39,780 nt of DNA, taken from Sulfurovum sp. GTDB lineage: Bacteria > Campylobacterota > Campylobacteria > Campylobacterales > Sulfurovaceae. The stretch's first letter is position 1. Each line of letters begins with the position of its first letter. Positions 17,151-24,687 of this stretch are shown piece by piece. The translations under genes were made by a program, and so were the position numbers. Under the pieces are notes generated by a model. The model saw only the letters and a program-made list of their open reading frames with translations. It ran no database searches and was not told where the DNA came from. The stretch is from the NCBI GenBank assembly GCA_027045015.1, contig JALUBF010000008.1, positions 1-39,780 of the forward strand. Direction: 5' to 3'.

Positions 17151-17944
17151 TACTTTATCTCCACTTTTATGAGTTTTGAAAATTGTTCTTTAGGTGCATC
17201 TATGTATATCTTGGTACGATATGAAGATATAAACTTTTCATCAGTGACTCTCCATACCTTATCTACCTTATATGGACTCTTCTTTCCATCTAAATATACT
17301 ATCTTTTTATCTATATTATTTAACTCATCTGCATCTAAAAAAAGAACTAACTTTCCACGACTTATATCTTTTATTTTAGCTAAAGCTACTCCTGGAGCTA
17401 CAAAATCTCCTACTCGTACCATCAATTTATATAGATATTTATTCTTAAGTATCACAGATTTTTTCTCTATACTATCTTTAAGTTTCTCTATTTTATACTG
17501 CATATCTACTATCTGTTTTTTTAACGATATAATCTTCTCTTGAGTAGTTAAATACTGAGTCCTTATAGATGTAAAATTACTATAGGCACTATCTTTTTGA
17601 GTTTTAGAAGCTGTTAACAGTCTAGAAATACGCTTATAATAACTCTCTTGACGTTTCATATTACGGTAAAGCCCTTTAGCTATATCTTTATTTATTTCTA
17701 CTATATTATTTAAAAATAATATATCTAACTTACTATCTTTTAGATTTATCTTATCTAGCTTATCATCAATATGTATAATCATTTTACCATCTATCATACT
17801 CCCCTCATCAATCAAATCTACATCAGTAATAAGTCCACTAACAGCAGATTTTAGTACTACAGACTCATAAGGTTCAAGCTTAGCATAATGCACTTTAGCA
17901 AACATAACCAATGGCATAATCATCATAAAAAATACTCTATTCAT
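17150..17944 (-). CDS. HlyD-like periplasmic adaptor protein
   Basis: This 264-aa protein has a signal peptide (MNRVFFMMIMPLVMFAK), a first biotinyl-lipoyl half (SAVSGLITDVDLIDEGSMIDG near 34-54), a long coiled coil (about 60-165, rich in Lys/Ile/Leu), and the second half (KLMVRVGDFVAPGVALAKI). It resembles an efflux membrane fusion protein, but no permease is encoded with it. The nearest partner is the ABC exporter just upstream (17990-20973), which already has its own adaptor. It has its own -10 box (17965-17970) and is coupled to the molybdoenzyme gene by TAGTG. Confidence 0.75.
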   Translation of the reverse strand: MNRVFFMMIMPLVMFAKVHYAKLEPYESVVLKSAVSGLITDVDLIDEGSMIDGKMIIHIDDKLDKINLKDSKLDILFLNNIVEINKDIAKGLYRNMKRQESYYKRISRLLTASKTQKDSAYSNFTSIRTQYLTTQEKIISLKKQIVDMQYKIEKLKDSIEKKSVILKNKYLYKLMVRVGDFVAPGVALAKIKDISRGKLVLFLDADELNNIDKKIVYLDGKKSPYKVDKVWRVTDEKFISSYRTKIYIDAPKEQFSKLIKVEIK

Positions 17945-17964
17945 ATATTCTCTTTTTTATTTTG

Positions 17965-17970
17965 ATTATA
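17965..17970 (-). promoter_or_regulatory. -10 box of the HlyD-like/molybdoenzyme operon
   Basis: TATAAT in the minus-strand context TTTTGATATAATCAAAA, 20 nt before the gene start. A single half-site AATTAAGA (17980-17987), resembling the direct repeats upstream of the two-component and exporter operons, lies 9 bp upstream of it. Confidence 0.55.
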
Positions 17971-17989
17971 TCAAAATGGAATTAAGATT

Positions 17990-18700
17990 TTAAATAATAT
18001 GTTCATCACTATTCTCCTCAACCAATATTTTTTTATCTTTTATAGTTAAAACTTTATCACAGTATGGTAAAAGTCTCTCATCATGAGTAACCATAATAAT
18101 AGTTACATCTTGCTCTCTTGTTATCTTCTTTAACATTTTAACAACACTTACTGCTCTTTTTTGATCTAGTGCTGCTGTTGGTTCATCTGCCAATATAATA
18201 TCTGGTTTATTTGCCAATGCTCTAGCTATGGCAATTCTTTGATTTTGTCCACCACTTAATTCACTTGGCATATTGTATAGTTTATCACCCATATCAAGAT
18301 AATCCAATATCTCTTTAACTCTTTGCTTAACAACTTTTGGTTTTTCCCCATTTTGATATGGCAGTAGTGATATATTCTCTTCTATATTTAAAAATGGTAT
18401 TAAGTAGTGAGATTGAAAAATAAAGCCTATCTTTTTACGACGTAATGCTCTATCATCTTTTATCTTCCATTTATTATCATAAACTATTCTATCGCCAATA
18501 ACAATTTTGCCACTTGTTGGCTCTAAAGCACAACCCAACATCATAAGCAGTGTAGTCTTTCCAGAGCCACTTGGTGCAATCAAAGCTACAAACTCACCTT
18601 TTGACAATGAAAAGTTTGCTCCATCTATAACAACTACTTCACTATCAGCCTCTCCAAAACTCTTAACTAAATTTTCAACTTTTATAGCATTTTTATCCAT
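17990..18700 (-). CDS. ABC exporter ATP-binding protein (DevA/LolD/MacB-type)
   Basis: This is the ATPase of an FtsX-type ABC exporter. Walker A is APSGSGKTT near residue 45, the Q-loop FQSHYLIPFLN near 92, the signature LSGGQNQRIAIARAL near 140, Walker B DIILADEPTAALD near 162, and the H-loop VTHDER near 195. I start at ATG 18700 (236 aa) since GGAGG lies 5 nt upstream; the track start at 18712 is a TTG upstream of that site. It follows the permease stop by one base. The assignment to the DevA class rests on its DevC- and DevB-like partners. Confidence 0.92.
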   Translation of the reverse strand: MDKNAIKVENLVKSFGEADSEVVVIDGANFSLSKGEFVALIAPSGSGKTTLLMMLGCALEPTSGKIVIGDRIVYDNKWKIKDDRALRRKKIGFIFQSHYLIPFLNIEENISLLPYQNGEKPKVVKQRVKEILDYLDMGDKLYNMPSELSGGQNQRIAIARALANKPDIILADEPTAALDQKRAVSVVKMLKKITREQDVTIIMVTHDERLLPYCDKVLTIKDKKILVEENSDEHII

Positions 18701-18701
18701 A

Positions 18702-19847
18702 TCAACCTCCAATAGCTTCTGATGGATTAGTTTTTATCACCTTATATATACCAAAAAGTGAAGCAAAAATTGACGCAATAAGTATAATTATAAATAGTAT
18801 AAATGCATCACTTAACTCTAAGACTATTCTCTTTGGAAATGCCCCTTGTACAAGCCTTGCAAAGATATTTCCTGATATAAATGCTAAAAAACCTAAAAGA
18901 ACAGTCTCTTCAACAATCATTTTAGAGATAGTCCAATTTGATATACCTATTAACTTCAATATACTAATCTCTTTAATCTTCTCTAGTGTCATTGTGTAGA
19001 TTATAAGTGCGATTATTACTATAGATACGATTATTAAAATAACAGTAAACATTCCAATCTGCTTAGATGACTTTTTTATAACTTTTTCAAGTAAAAGTCT
19101 CTTTTGCTCATCTTTTGTAAATACTTTTTTATGTGTTGCCTCTTCTATATTTGTAGCTACTCTTTTAGGATTGTATCCATCTTTTATCTCTGCTATGATT
19201 GCATTTACCAAATGAGGATTCCCACCCTTTATACCTCGGCTTTCATCACTTTTGACTCTTTCATTTGTGTAGGTAAACTGTAACATTTGAGCATCTTTTA
19301 GACTTACAAACATAAGATAATCACCACCATTAGAGACACTCTCTTTTGTAATTCCTACAACTTTAAAGTAATCTCTTCCTAACTTTATGCTCTCTCCTAA
19401 TTTATAGTGAGTTTTTTTAGAGACTACTATCTCGTAATGCTGTTTATTGATTGTTCTACCTGCTATTAATTTATCCATATTAATAACATCTATATTGCTT
19501 AATGGGTCATAACCAACAATCATAACTTTAAAATCACCATAGCAATTTTGCATTTGTATTGTCTCAAATGTAATAGCACTTGCACTTTTAATACCATTTT
19601 GATAAGATATTTGCTCTTTTAAATCTTCATGAACTTTAGAATTTTGTGCAAATGGACCTAATGTATCTTGTTGTACTACCCAAATATCTGCCTTTATATC
19701 ATCTACTAATGATTTAGCATCAAATACCATTCCACGATAAACACCAATCATTATAATAACAATCCCAAGTAGTACACCAACACTAATAGCTGTAACAATA
19801 AACTTACTAAAACTATGGGATATATCTTTATATGCTAGATTAATCAT
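18702..19847 (-). CDS. ABC exporter permease, DevC/FtsX-like
   Basis: This 381-aa permease has an N-terminal helix (about 17-38), a large periplasmic domain (about 45-260), and three C-terminal helices (about 265-287, 310-330 and 345-367), the MacB/FtsX topology. The stretch WVVQQDTLGPFAQNS near 56-70 resembles the DevC family of DevBCA exporters, from memory. The C-terminal coupling motif KTNPSEAIGG is typical. It overlaps the upstream adaptor by 8 nt and precedes the ATPase by 1 nt. The substrate is unknown; relatives export glycolipids, lipoproteins or macrolides. Confidence 0.88.
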   Translation of the reverse strand: MINLAYKDISHSFSKFIVTAISVGVLLGIVIIMIGVYRGMVFDAKSLVDDIKADIWVVQQDTLGPFAQNSKVHEDLKEQISYQNGIKSASAITFETIQMQNCYGDFKVMIVGYDPLSNIDVINMDKLIAGRTINKQHYEIVVSKKTHYKLGESIKLGRDYFKVVGITKESVSNGGDYLMFVSLKDAQMLQFTYTNERVKSDESRGIKGGNPHLVNAIIAEIKDGYNPKRVATNIEEATHKKVFTKDEQKRLLLEKVIKKSSKQIGMFTVILIIVSIVIIALIIYTMTLEKIKEISILKLIGISNWTISKMIVEETVLLGFLAFISGNIFARLVQGAFPKRIVLELSDAFILFIIILIASIFASLFGIYKVIKTNPSEAIGG

Positions 19848-20973
19848 GATAAATTTTCATACCATTAAAAAGAGTTTTTTTATTGATATTTGGCAGAACA
19901 ATTTTACTATCTTTAGATATACCCTCTACTGCAACCATCTTACCTTCATACCCAATAATTTTAACTTTTTTAAATTGAACTCTATCTCCATTTAAAATCC
20001 AAATACCATTTTCACCATTGTTAATGCTTAAAGCTTTTGTATCTATCTTTATGATATTTTTAAGCAAATTAATAGATATAGATACTCTGGCTTGTTCTTC
20101 TAAATAAAAAGGTATTCGTAGATTCTTAAATGCAACATCTATCTCTCTCTCATAGGTAATTGGATTGTTTATTGGATTTATCTCTACTACCTTACCTATA
20201 TATTTTTTACTACTAGATTGAAGTTTAATAGTTGCTATATCACCTAGTTTTACCTTACCACTTACTCTAGTATCTATATGAGTTGCTACCCAAACATCTT
20301 TAGGGTTCACCATCTCAATTAGAATCTGATTTGGCATAACTATCTGATAGTTAGTTACCATTTTACGTGTTACATAACCACTAATTGGAGCTTCTATAGT
20401 ATAAAGAGCAACTCTTTTATATAGCCCTTTTATATTTGCATCAATCTGGTTAATTTGACTTCTTAAAGAGCCTATATGTGCATCAATACTTGATATTTTT
20501 AACTTTGCACTCTTTTTTATCGTTAAGGATTTTTTAAAATCTAAAGATGAAATAGTTTTACTTTTTAGAAGTTTTACATCTTTATTAAATATATCTAACT
20601 GAAGTTCATAATTTATTTTTGCACTCTGCTTATCTACTTTTAGTGATTTTATATCACTTAAAATCTTATTTTTTAAAGCTTTTTGTTCATCTATTTTATC
20701 ACTCAAATCTACACTATCTACAGTAGCTATAAGTTTACCTTTTTTAATATATTGACCATTAGTTATATTAAAATCTTTTAACCTACCACTGTAAACAGAA
20801 CCTATTTTATAGATATTTTTAGCACCAATATTACCAATACCATTAACCTCTACCTTTATATCTCCAACTATAGGAACTATAGTTTTAAATGTATGCTTTG
20901 GTATATAAACTTTCTCATAAAAGCCAAAAATAATTAAGATAATTATAACTATATAGATAACACTTTTTTTCAT
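19840..20973 (-). CDS. ABC exporter periplasmic adaptor, DevB/HlyD-like
   Basis: This 377-aa membrane fusion protein has one N-terminal membrane anchor (residues 5-20), a first lipoyl half (GSVYSGRLKDFNITNGQYIKKG near 63-84), a coiled coil (about 95-185), the second lipoyl half (YTIEAPISGYVTRKMV near 192), and beta-barrel domains to the end. It is the first gene of the exporter operon, ahead of permease and ATPase. Its promoter carries a direct-repeat motif matching the one in front of the neighbouring response regulator gene. Confidence 0.88.
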   Translation of the reverse strand: MKKSVIYIVIIILIIFGFYEKVYIPKHTFKTIVPIVGDIKVEVNGIGNIGAKNIYKIGSVYSGRLKDFNITNGQYIKKGKLIATVDSVDLSDKIDEQKALKNKILSDIKSLKVDKQSAKINYELQLDIFNKDVKLLKSKTISSLDFKKSLTIKKSAKLKISSIDAHIGSLRSQINQIDANIKGLYKRVALYTIEAPISGYVTRKMVTNYQIVMPNQILIEMVNPKDVWVATHIDTRVSGKVKLGDIATIKLQSSSKKYIGKVVEINPINNPITYEREIDVAFKNLRIPFYLEEQARVSISINLLKNIIKIDTKALSINNGENGIWILNGDRVQFKKVKIIGYEGKMVAVEGISKDSKIVLPNINKKTLFNGMKIYHD

Positions 20974-20995
20974 CTATTACTCCAATTTTTGCAAT

Positions 20996-21001
20996 AGTTT
21001 A
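20996..21001 (-). promoter_or_regulatory. -10 box of ABC exporter operon
   Basis: TAAACT on the minus strand, 22 nt before the adaptor ATG. It is a weak -10, and the direct-repeat motif begins 9 bp upstream, an arrangement expected for an activator-dependent promoter. Confidence 0.45.
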
Positions 21002-21010
21002 ACAAAAATA

Positions 21011-21029
21011 TGTTAGGTTAGTGTTAAGA
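21011..21029 (-). promoter_or_regulatory. Direct-repeat operator upstream of ABC exporter
   Basis: On the plus strand: TGTTAGGT-TAG-TGTTAAGA, two 8-bp half-sites with an 11-bp period. It matches the repeat upstream of the response regulator gene (22776-22794) at 15 of 19 positions, including the TAG spacer, and sits at the same 9-bp distance from the -10 box. OmpR-family regulators bind such direct repeats. Confidence 0.6.
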
Positions 21030-21058
21030 ACAAATATATGACTTTCAAAAATTTTATT

Positions 21059-22120
21059 TTAAGTAAACTCCAAAATAAATATAGTACCACTACTACTAGA
21101 TTTAACATCTATATTTATCTTTAACTCAAATGCTAATCTTTTTACAATATCAAGTCCAATTCCACTACTATTTTCACCACTAAATAAACGTTCAAAAATT
21201 TTTTCTGGATTATCTATACCTTTTCCACTATCTTGAATATATAAACTACTTCCTTTTATATAAATTTTTACAAAACCATCTTTTCTATTGTATCTACAAG
21301 CATTAGAGATTATATTCTGTAAAATCTGCTTCAAAGCTTTTGAATTTGTTTTTACAATTAAAGTAAAATCTTCAAATATAAAATTAATATTTGGGTATAA
21401 CATTTTATGCATAGTAACTACTTCATCAACAATATTAAAAACATTAACTTTATCTATCTGAAAAGTCTCTTCTTGTAGTAAAATAGTTAAATTCTCATGT
21501 AACTCAGAGATACTATGTACCCCTTTATTTACTCTTATAAGTGCTTTATTATTCTTAAAATATGATTCTTTTTCTAATAATTTCATATTAAGTTTTATAG
21601 CTGTTATAGGAGTATTTAAATCATGTATTAAATCTTTTATAAATTTATCTAGTGTAGAAATACTATCTTGTAAAGGTTTTATAGCATTTTGTGCTAAAAT
21701 ATAGCTAATAAATCCAAAAAGTATAAGTAATAATAGCTGAGTAATATAAATTTTATATTTTAATACTTTAACTTTATTATCAAAACTCTTTGTAGATTTA
21801 ATAAGTTTTAAATAAATTCCATCTTTTCTAAAAGGTATATACTTTATAAATTCTTTTTTAATATGAAGAAAATTATCAATATTAAAAATATTAAAAAAAA
21901 CTTTCTCAATTTTATAATTATACTCTTCTTTATAACGCTCTAAGCTACTACCCATTTTTATATCTCTAGCGTACTCTATCATTGAGTAACCTTCACTAGT
22001 TAAATATTGATTTTTCATCTGAGTAAAATATAAAAATCCAGCTATAAAGATTAAACTTGCTACACTAAAAAAGTATATAAAGAAGAATTTATAAAAGGCT
22101 ATTTTCTCATAACGCTTCAA
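21059..22120 (-). CDS. Sensor histidine kinase of a two-component pair
   Basis: The kinase has two membrane helices (about 11-33 and 125-143) around a roughly 90-aa periplasmic sensor region. A dimerisation domain with phospho-acceptor His (LIHDLNTPITAI) follows, then the N-box (NIISNACRYNR), G1 (IQDSGKGID) and G2 (SSGIGLDIVKR). No clear HAMP domain is seen. The start is uncertain: the track uses GTG 22138; I prefer TTG 22120 (MKRYEKIAFYKFF, 353 aa) because the basic N terminus then directly precedes the first helix, but no strong Shine-Dalgarno decides it. Either start overlaps the response-regulator gene. The periplasmic part is not a recognised domain. Confidence 0.88.
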   Translation of the reverse strand: MKRYEKIAFYKFFFIYFFSVASLIFIAGFLYFTQMKNQYLTSEGYSMIEYARDIKMGSSLERYKEEYNYKIEKVFFNIFNIDNFLHIKKEFIKYIPFRKDGIYLKLIKSTKSFDNKVKVLKYKIYITQLLLLILFGFISYILAQNAIKPLQDSISTLDKFIKDLIHDLNTPITAIKLNMKLLEKESYFKNNKALIRVNKGVHSISELHENLTILLQEETFQIDKVNVFNIVDEVVTMHKMLYPNINFIFEDFTLIVKTNSKALKQILQNIISNACRYNRKDGFVKIYIKGSSLYIQDSGKGIDNPEKIFERLFSGENSSGIGLDIVKRLAFELKINIDVKSSSSGTIFILEFT

Positions 22121-22754
22121 AACGATACCCAACACCACGTATAGTAATTATAGGTAGACCTATCTTCCTTAAGCTATTTATATGCACTCTTAATGCACCT
22201 TCACTCATCTCGTTACCTTCATTTAAAATATCTAATAGCTCATATTTAGATACATTCTTTCCAAAATTTTGGAACATAAATTTAGTTATTATACTCTCAT
22301 ATGGAGTTAATTTTACAAACTTTCCATCTTTATATAGTTCTTTATTATCAATATCAAATATAAAATTATCTATCTCTATTTTATTATCAATATAATATTT
22401 TCTTAATAATGCTCGAATACGAATCAATAATTCATCAAAATCAAATGGCTTTTTAATATAATCATCTGCTCCTACCTCAAATCCACGAGATAGGGAAGCT
22501 ATATCACTAAGTGCAGTTAAAAATATAACAGGAGTTCTATTACCAGATTCTCTTAAATCTTTCAAAAGCTCAAAACCATTAATAAATGGAACATTTACAT
22601 CAAAAATCATCAAATCAAATTTTGAAATAAATATAACATCTAAAGCTTCTTGTCCATCTTTAACATGCACAACAGAAAATTCCTCTGCATCAAATAATTC
22701 AATAAGTGTTTCACTAAGTATCTCATTATCTTCAAGTAGTAATATATTTTTCAT
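22107..22754 (-). CDS. OmpR-family response regulator
   Basis: This is a 215-aa transcription regulator. Its receiver domain (1-115) shows the acidic pair E8/D9, the phospho-acceptor D52 (MIFDVNVPFINGFELL), T80 (FLTA) and K102 (KKPF). A winged-helix DNA-binding domain (about 125-215: LTPYESIITKFMFQNFGKNVSK then LRVHINSLRKI and IRGVGYRF) follows. It is first in the operon and overlaps the kinase gene. A perfect direct repeat in its promoter, shared with the ABC exporter promoter, suggests autoregulation and control of the exporter. Confidence 0.93.
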   Translation of the reverse strand: MKNILLLEDNEILSETLIELFDAEEFSVVHVKDGQEALDVIFISKFDLMIFDVNVPFINGFELLKDLRESGNRTPVIFLTALSDIASLSRGFEVGADDYIKKPFDFDELLIRIRALLRKYYIDNKIEIDNFIFDIDNKELYKDGKFVKLTPYESIITKFMFQNFGKNVSKYELLDILNEGNEMSEGALRVHINSLRKIGLPIITIRGVGYRFEAL

Positions 22755-22760
22755 ATGATT

Positions 22761-22766
22761 AGTATA
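22761..22766 (-). promoter_or_regulatory. -10 box of two-component operon
   Basis: TATACT on the minus strand (TTACTATACTAATC), 6 nt from the ATG, so the leader would be extremely short or absent. The direct repeat begins 9 bp upstream. Confidence 0.45.
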
Positions 22767-22775
22767 GTAAAAATT

Positions 22776-22794
22776 TATTAAGATAGTATTAAGA
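22776..22794 (-). promoter_or_regulatory. Direct-repeat operator upstream of response regulator
   Basis: On the plus strand: TATTAAGA-TAG-TATTAAGA, two identical 8-bp half-sites with an 11-bp period, one helical turn apart. Placement at about -20 to -40 fits an OmpR-type activator overlapping the -35 region. The same motif occurs upstream of the ABC exporter (21011-21029). Confidence 0.65.
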
Positions 22795-22813
22795 CTTTTA
22801 GAATAGTTAATAT

Positions 22814-23166
22814 AAGGTGCAACGATAAGCCGGGTTTTGTCGTGGGTAGTTATTTATCTAGGCATATGGTTGCCCATATGCTCAAGCGAAGTACGAATGT
22901 TGATTTAACAACTTACAAAGCTTATACCATATACTTCTTGCTACAGACAGGGTTTACCTAGCTACCTATGTTACCATAAGTACTGGTAGGCTCTTACCCC
23001 ACCCTTTCACATTGACCATATCATATTAAAGATATGGACTACTTACTCTCTGTTGCACTTGCCCTCAGATTACTCTGGCCATCTGTTAGATGGAGTCTTG
23101 CTTTGTGTGTAGCCCGGACTTTCCTCTCGTAACATAAATGTTACCAGCAACTACCTATTGCACCTT
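22814..23166 (-). ncRNA. rnpB: RNase P RNA, bacterial type A
   Basis: The minus strand carries the diagnostic 5' core GAGAGGAAAGTCCGGGCT, the GAGGGCAAGTGCAACAGAGAG segment, AGAGCCTACCAG, and the 3' segment ending CCCGGCTTATCG. The two ends pair as helix P1 (AAGGTGCAA with TTGCACCTT), which sets the limits to within a few bases. RNase P RNA is the catalytic subunit that matures tRNA 5' ends. A TATAAT box lies just upstream at 23173-23178. The length of about 350 nt is normal. Confidence 0.95.
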
Positions 23167-23172
23167 ATTCGA

Positions 23173-23178
23173 ATTATA
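23173..23178 (-). promoter_or_regulatory. -10 box of rnpB
   Basis: TATAAT on the minus strand (TTGTGATATAATTCG), 7 bp from the predicted 5' end of RNase P RNA. Confidence 0.65.
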
Positions 23179-23212
23179 TCACAAATTAATATTATTTTGT
23201 TACACTTCAATT

Positions 23213-23728
23213 ATGAAAAATTTAAAAAAAGATAAACTAAAAACATTATTGGCTATTATTAAAAAGAATCCGTCTTTAGATATTGCTCATTTTACAGATA
23301 AAGATACTCCACTTATTGAACTACTAGATGAGTATTGCTATATAAATAACTATGGGTATCAGATAAACCTAACCAATAGCTCCATAGAAGAGTCTATAAA
23401 ACAAAAGTATAAATCAAGCTCAACAAAAATAAGGTTATTTCAACTAAAAAGAAAATCTTATCTACTTCAAGCAAAACATTACGATTTTATCTTTATAACT
23501 GCATCTATAGGTAAAGATATGGAGAGTGATTTTTTAAAACGTATATATGGGATTATTGCTAATGCTGGAAATCTTATTGTATTTATAAAAAAAGAAAATT
23601 ATGAGTTACGTTATAGATGGATTGAGCTTTTAGAAGAGCATAACTATGTAGCAACAAATACCATAGATAATCTATGTGATGAGTACGATATTCTAATTAG
23701 CAAAAAGATGCATGGCTGGGGTAATTAA
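23213..23728 (+). CDS. Hypothetical protein, possibly a degenerate methyltransferase-like fold
   Basis: I do not recognise this protein. The start is placed at ATG 23213 (MKNLKKDKLKTLLAIIKKN, 171 aa), since the longer track ORF runs through rnpB and its promoter. The second half (YDFIFITASIG, FLKRIYGIIANAGNLIVFIKK, WIELLEEHNYVATNTID) has the alternating strand/helix pattern of the C-terminal part of a class I methyltransferase, but no glycine-rich SAM motif is visible. It has no clear Shine-Dalgarno. It stands alone between rnpB and the DUF2018-like gene, and its stop codon lies inside a hairpin shared with that convergent gene. Confidence 0.65.
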   Translation: MKNLKKDKLKTLLAIIKKNPSLDIAHFTDKDTPLIELLDEYCYINNYGYQINLTNSSIEESIKQKYKSSSTKIRLFQLKRKSYLLQAKHYDFIFITASIGKDMESDFLKRIYGIIANAGNLIVFIKKENYELRYRWIELLEEHNYVATNTIDNLCDEYDILISKKMHGWGN

Positions 23729-23735
23729 ATACCCC
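23718..23735. terminator. Hairpin between convergent genes
   Basis: GGGGTA-ATTAAA-TACCCC covers the stop codon of the plus-strand gene and sits 5 nt from the end of the minus-strand gene. No U-tract follows on either strand. Probably a shared 3'-end hairpin. Confidence 0.5.
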
Positions 23736-23740
23736 GAATA

Positions 23741-24040
23741 CTACTCACATTGAGTAACAATAGAACCTACAAGGTCTATAAATACGGTAGATGTTCTATC
23801 ATCTATATCTTGGTCAACAACTGTTCTTGAAATCTCTTTTTCTAACTCATCATCTAAACCACGCTCTTCAAGCATACGTTCAGCAACGGCAAGTCTTCTA
23901 AATACTTTTTCAACCTCATTCTCAACTATATTCTGATTGGCAGTACGTGCAATCTCAAAATAACTAGACTGTGGTGTTCTACCAAAAAAGTCATCTAATC
24001 CATACTCTTCATACTCATCTTCATCTATCTCTTTACTCAT
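23741..24040 (-). CDS. Small acidic protein, DUF2018-like
   Basis: This 99-aa protein is strongly acidic and helical, with a core NEVEKVFRRLAVAERMLEERGLDDELEKEI that resembles, from memory, the DUF2018 family of Campylobacterota (H. pylori HP0242, an intertwined helical dimer of unknown function). No signal peptide or membrane helix is present. AAGGA precedes the ATG. It lies downstream of oorC on the same strand, separated by 75 nt containing a large hairpin. The family match is tentative. Confidence 0.7.
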   Translation of the reverse strand: MSKEIDEDEYEEYGLDDFFGRTPQSSYFEIARTANQNIVENEVEKVFRRLAVAERMLEERGLDDELEKEISRTVVDQDIDDRTSTVFIDLVGSIVTQCE

Positions 24041-24062
24041 AATAATTCCTTGGGGATTTTTT

Positions 24063-24095
24063 GCTCATTCCCACACAAAAGCGATGGGAATGAGC
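24063..24095 (-). terminator. Perfect 11-bp hairpin between oorC and the DUF2018-like gene
   Basis: GCTCATTCCCA and TGGGAATGAGC flank an 11-nt loop, 20 nt past the oorC stop. On the minus strand it is followed by A-rich, not U-rich, sequence. It may be a non-canonical terminator or a processing or stability element of a longer oor transcript. Confidence 0.5.
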
Positions 24096-24115
24096 TGTGA
24101 GTCTACAGAAAAAAA

Positions 24116-24676
24116 TTATGCTTCAGCTATAGCCTCAGTTGCATATTTTTCACCAAGTTCATAAGCTTTTAAGTTAAGTTCATGTACTTTTTTAGGTACT
24201 TTAGAGAGCATAGTATCTATAAGAAGTTGTCTATCTAATGCTTTTGTGTAAGTATTTGCAATAGCAAGTGCAACTACAGATTGAGTAATAACATTTCCTA
24301 CCTCTTCTTTAGCGATAGTAATAATGGCAATCTCTACGATATTCCATTTTTTTCTATCTTCATCTGTTGGGTGTACAAGGTTTGGTTCAATAACAATTGT
24401 TCCACCTTCACGTACTCCACCTTTAAATTGTTGGTAACTTACATCAGCAACAGAAAGCATAAAGTCAATCTCACCATCAATAGCATAAGGGTAGAAAATC
24501 TCTTTATCATCTAATTGGATATCAACAACTGTTGCTCCACCACGAACTTGTGATGTATAGGTAGCTGTTTTAATTCCATATCCACCTTGTTTAATCTTTG
24601 CAGCAGCAAAAATCTCACCAGCAAGAAGAACACCTTGTCCACCAACACCAGTAAATCTCATTACAATTTTACTCAT
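24116..24676 (-). CDS. oorC: 2-oxoglutarate:acceptor oxidoreductase, gamma subunit
   Basis: OorC is the gamma subunit of the four-subunit enzyme that interconverts 2-oxoglutarate and succinyl-CoA. The N-terminal GVGGQGVLLAGEIFAAA is the family signature for the CoA-binding gamma domain; 186 aa is normal. It is the last gene of oorDABC, 11 nt after oorB. In an autotroph the complex can run as the reductive-TCA 2-oxoglutarate synthase. The substrate is inferred from gene order and the sucDC neighbour. Confidence 0.92.
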   Translation of the reverse strand: MSKIVMRFTGVGGQGVLLAGEIFAAAKIKQGGYGIKTATYTSQVRGGATVVDIQLDDKEIFYPYAIDGEIDFMLSVADVSYQQFKGGVREGGTIVIEPNLVHPTDEDRKKWNIVEIAIITIAKEEVGNVITQSVVALAIANTYTKALDRQLLIDTMLSKVPKKVHELNLKAYELGEKYATEAIAEA

Positions 24677-24687
24677 AGTTCTTCTCC

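Noticed and set aside
23138-23212. N-terminal extension of the 196-aa plus-strand ORF
   Set aside because: It lies inside the 5' end of rnpB on the other strand and across the rnpB promoter; the downstream ATG 23213 gives a sensible protein.
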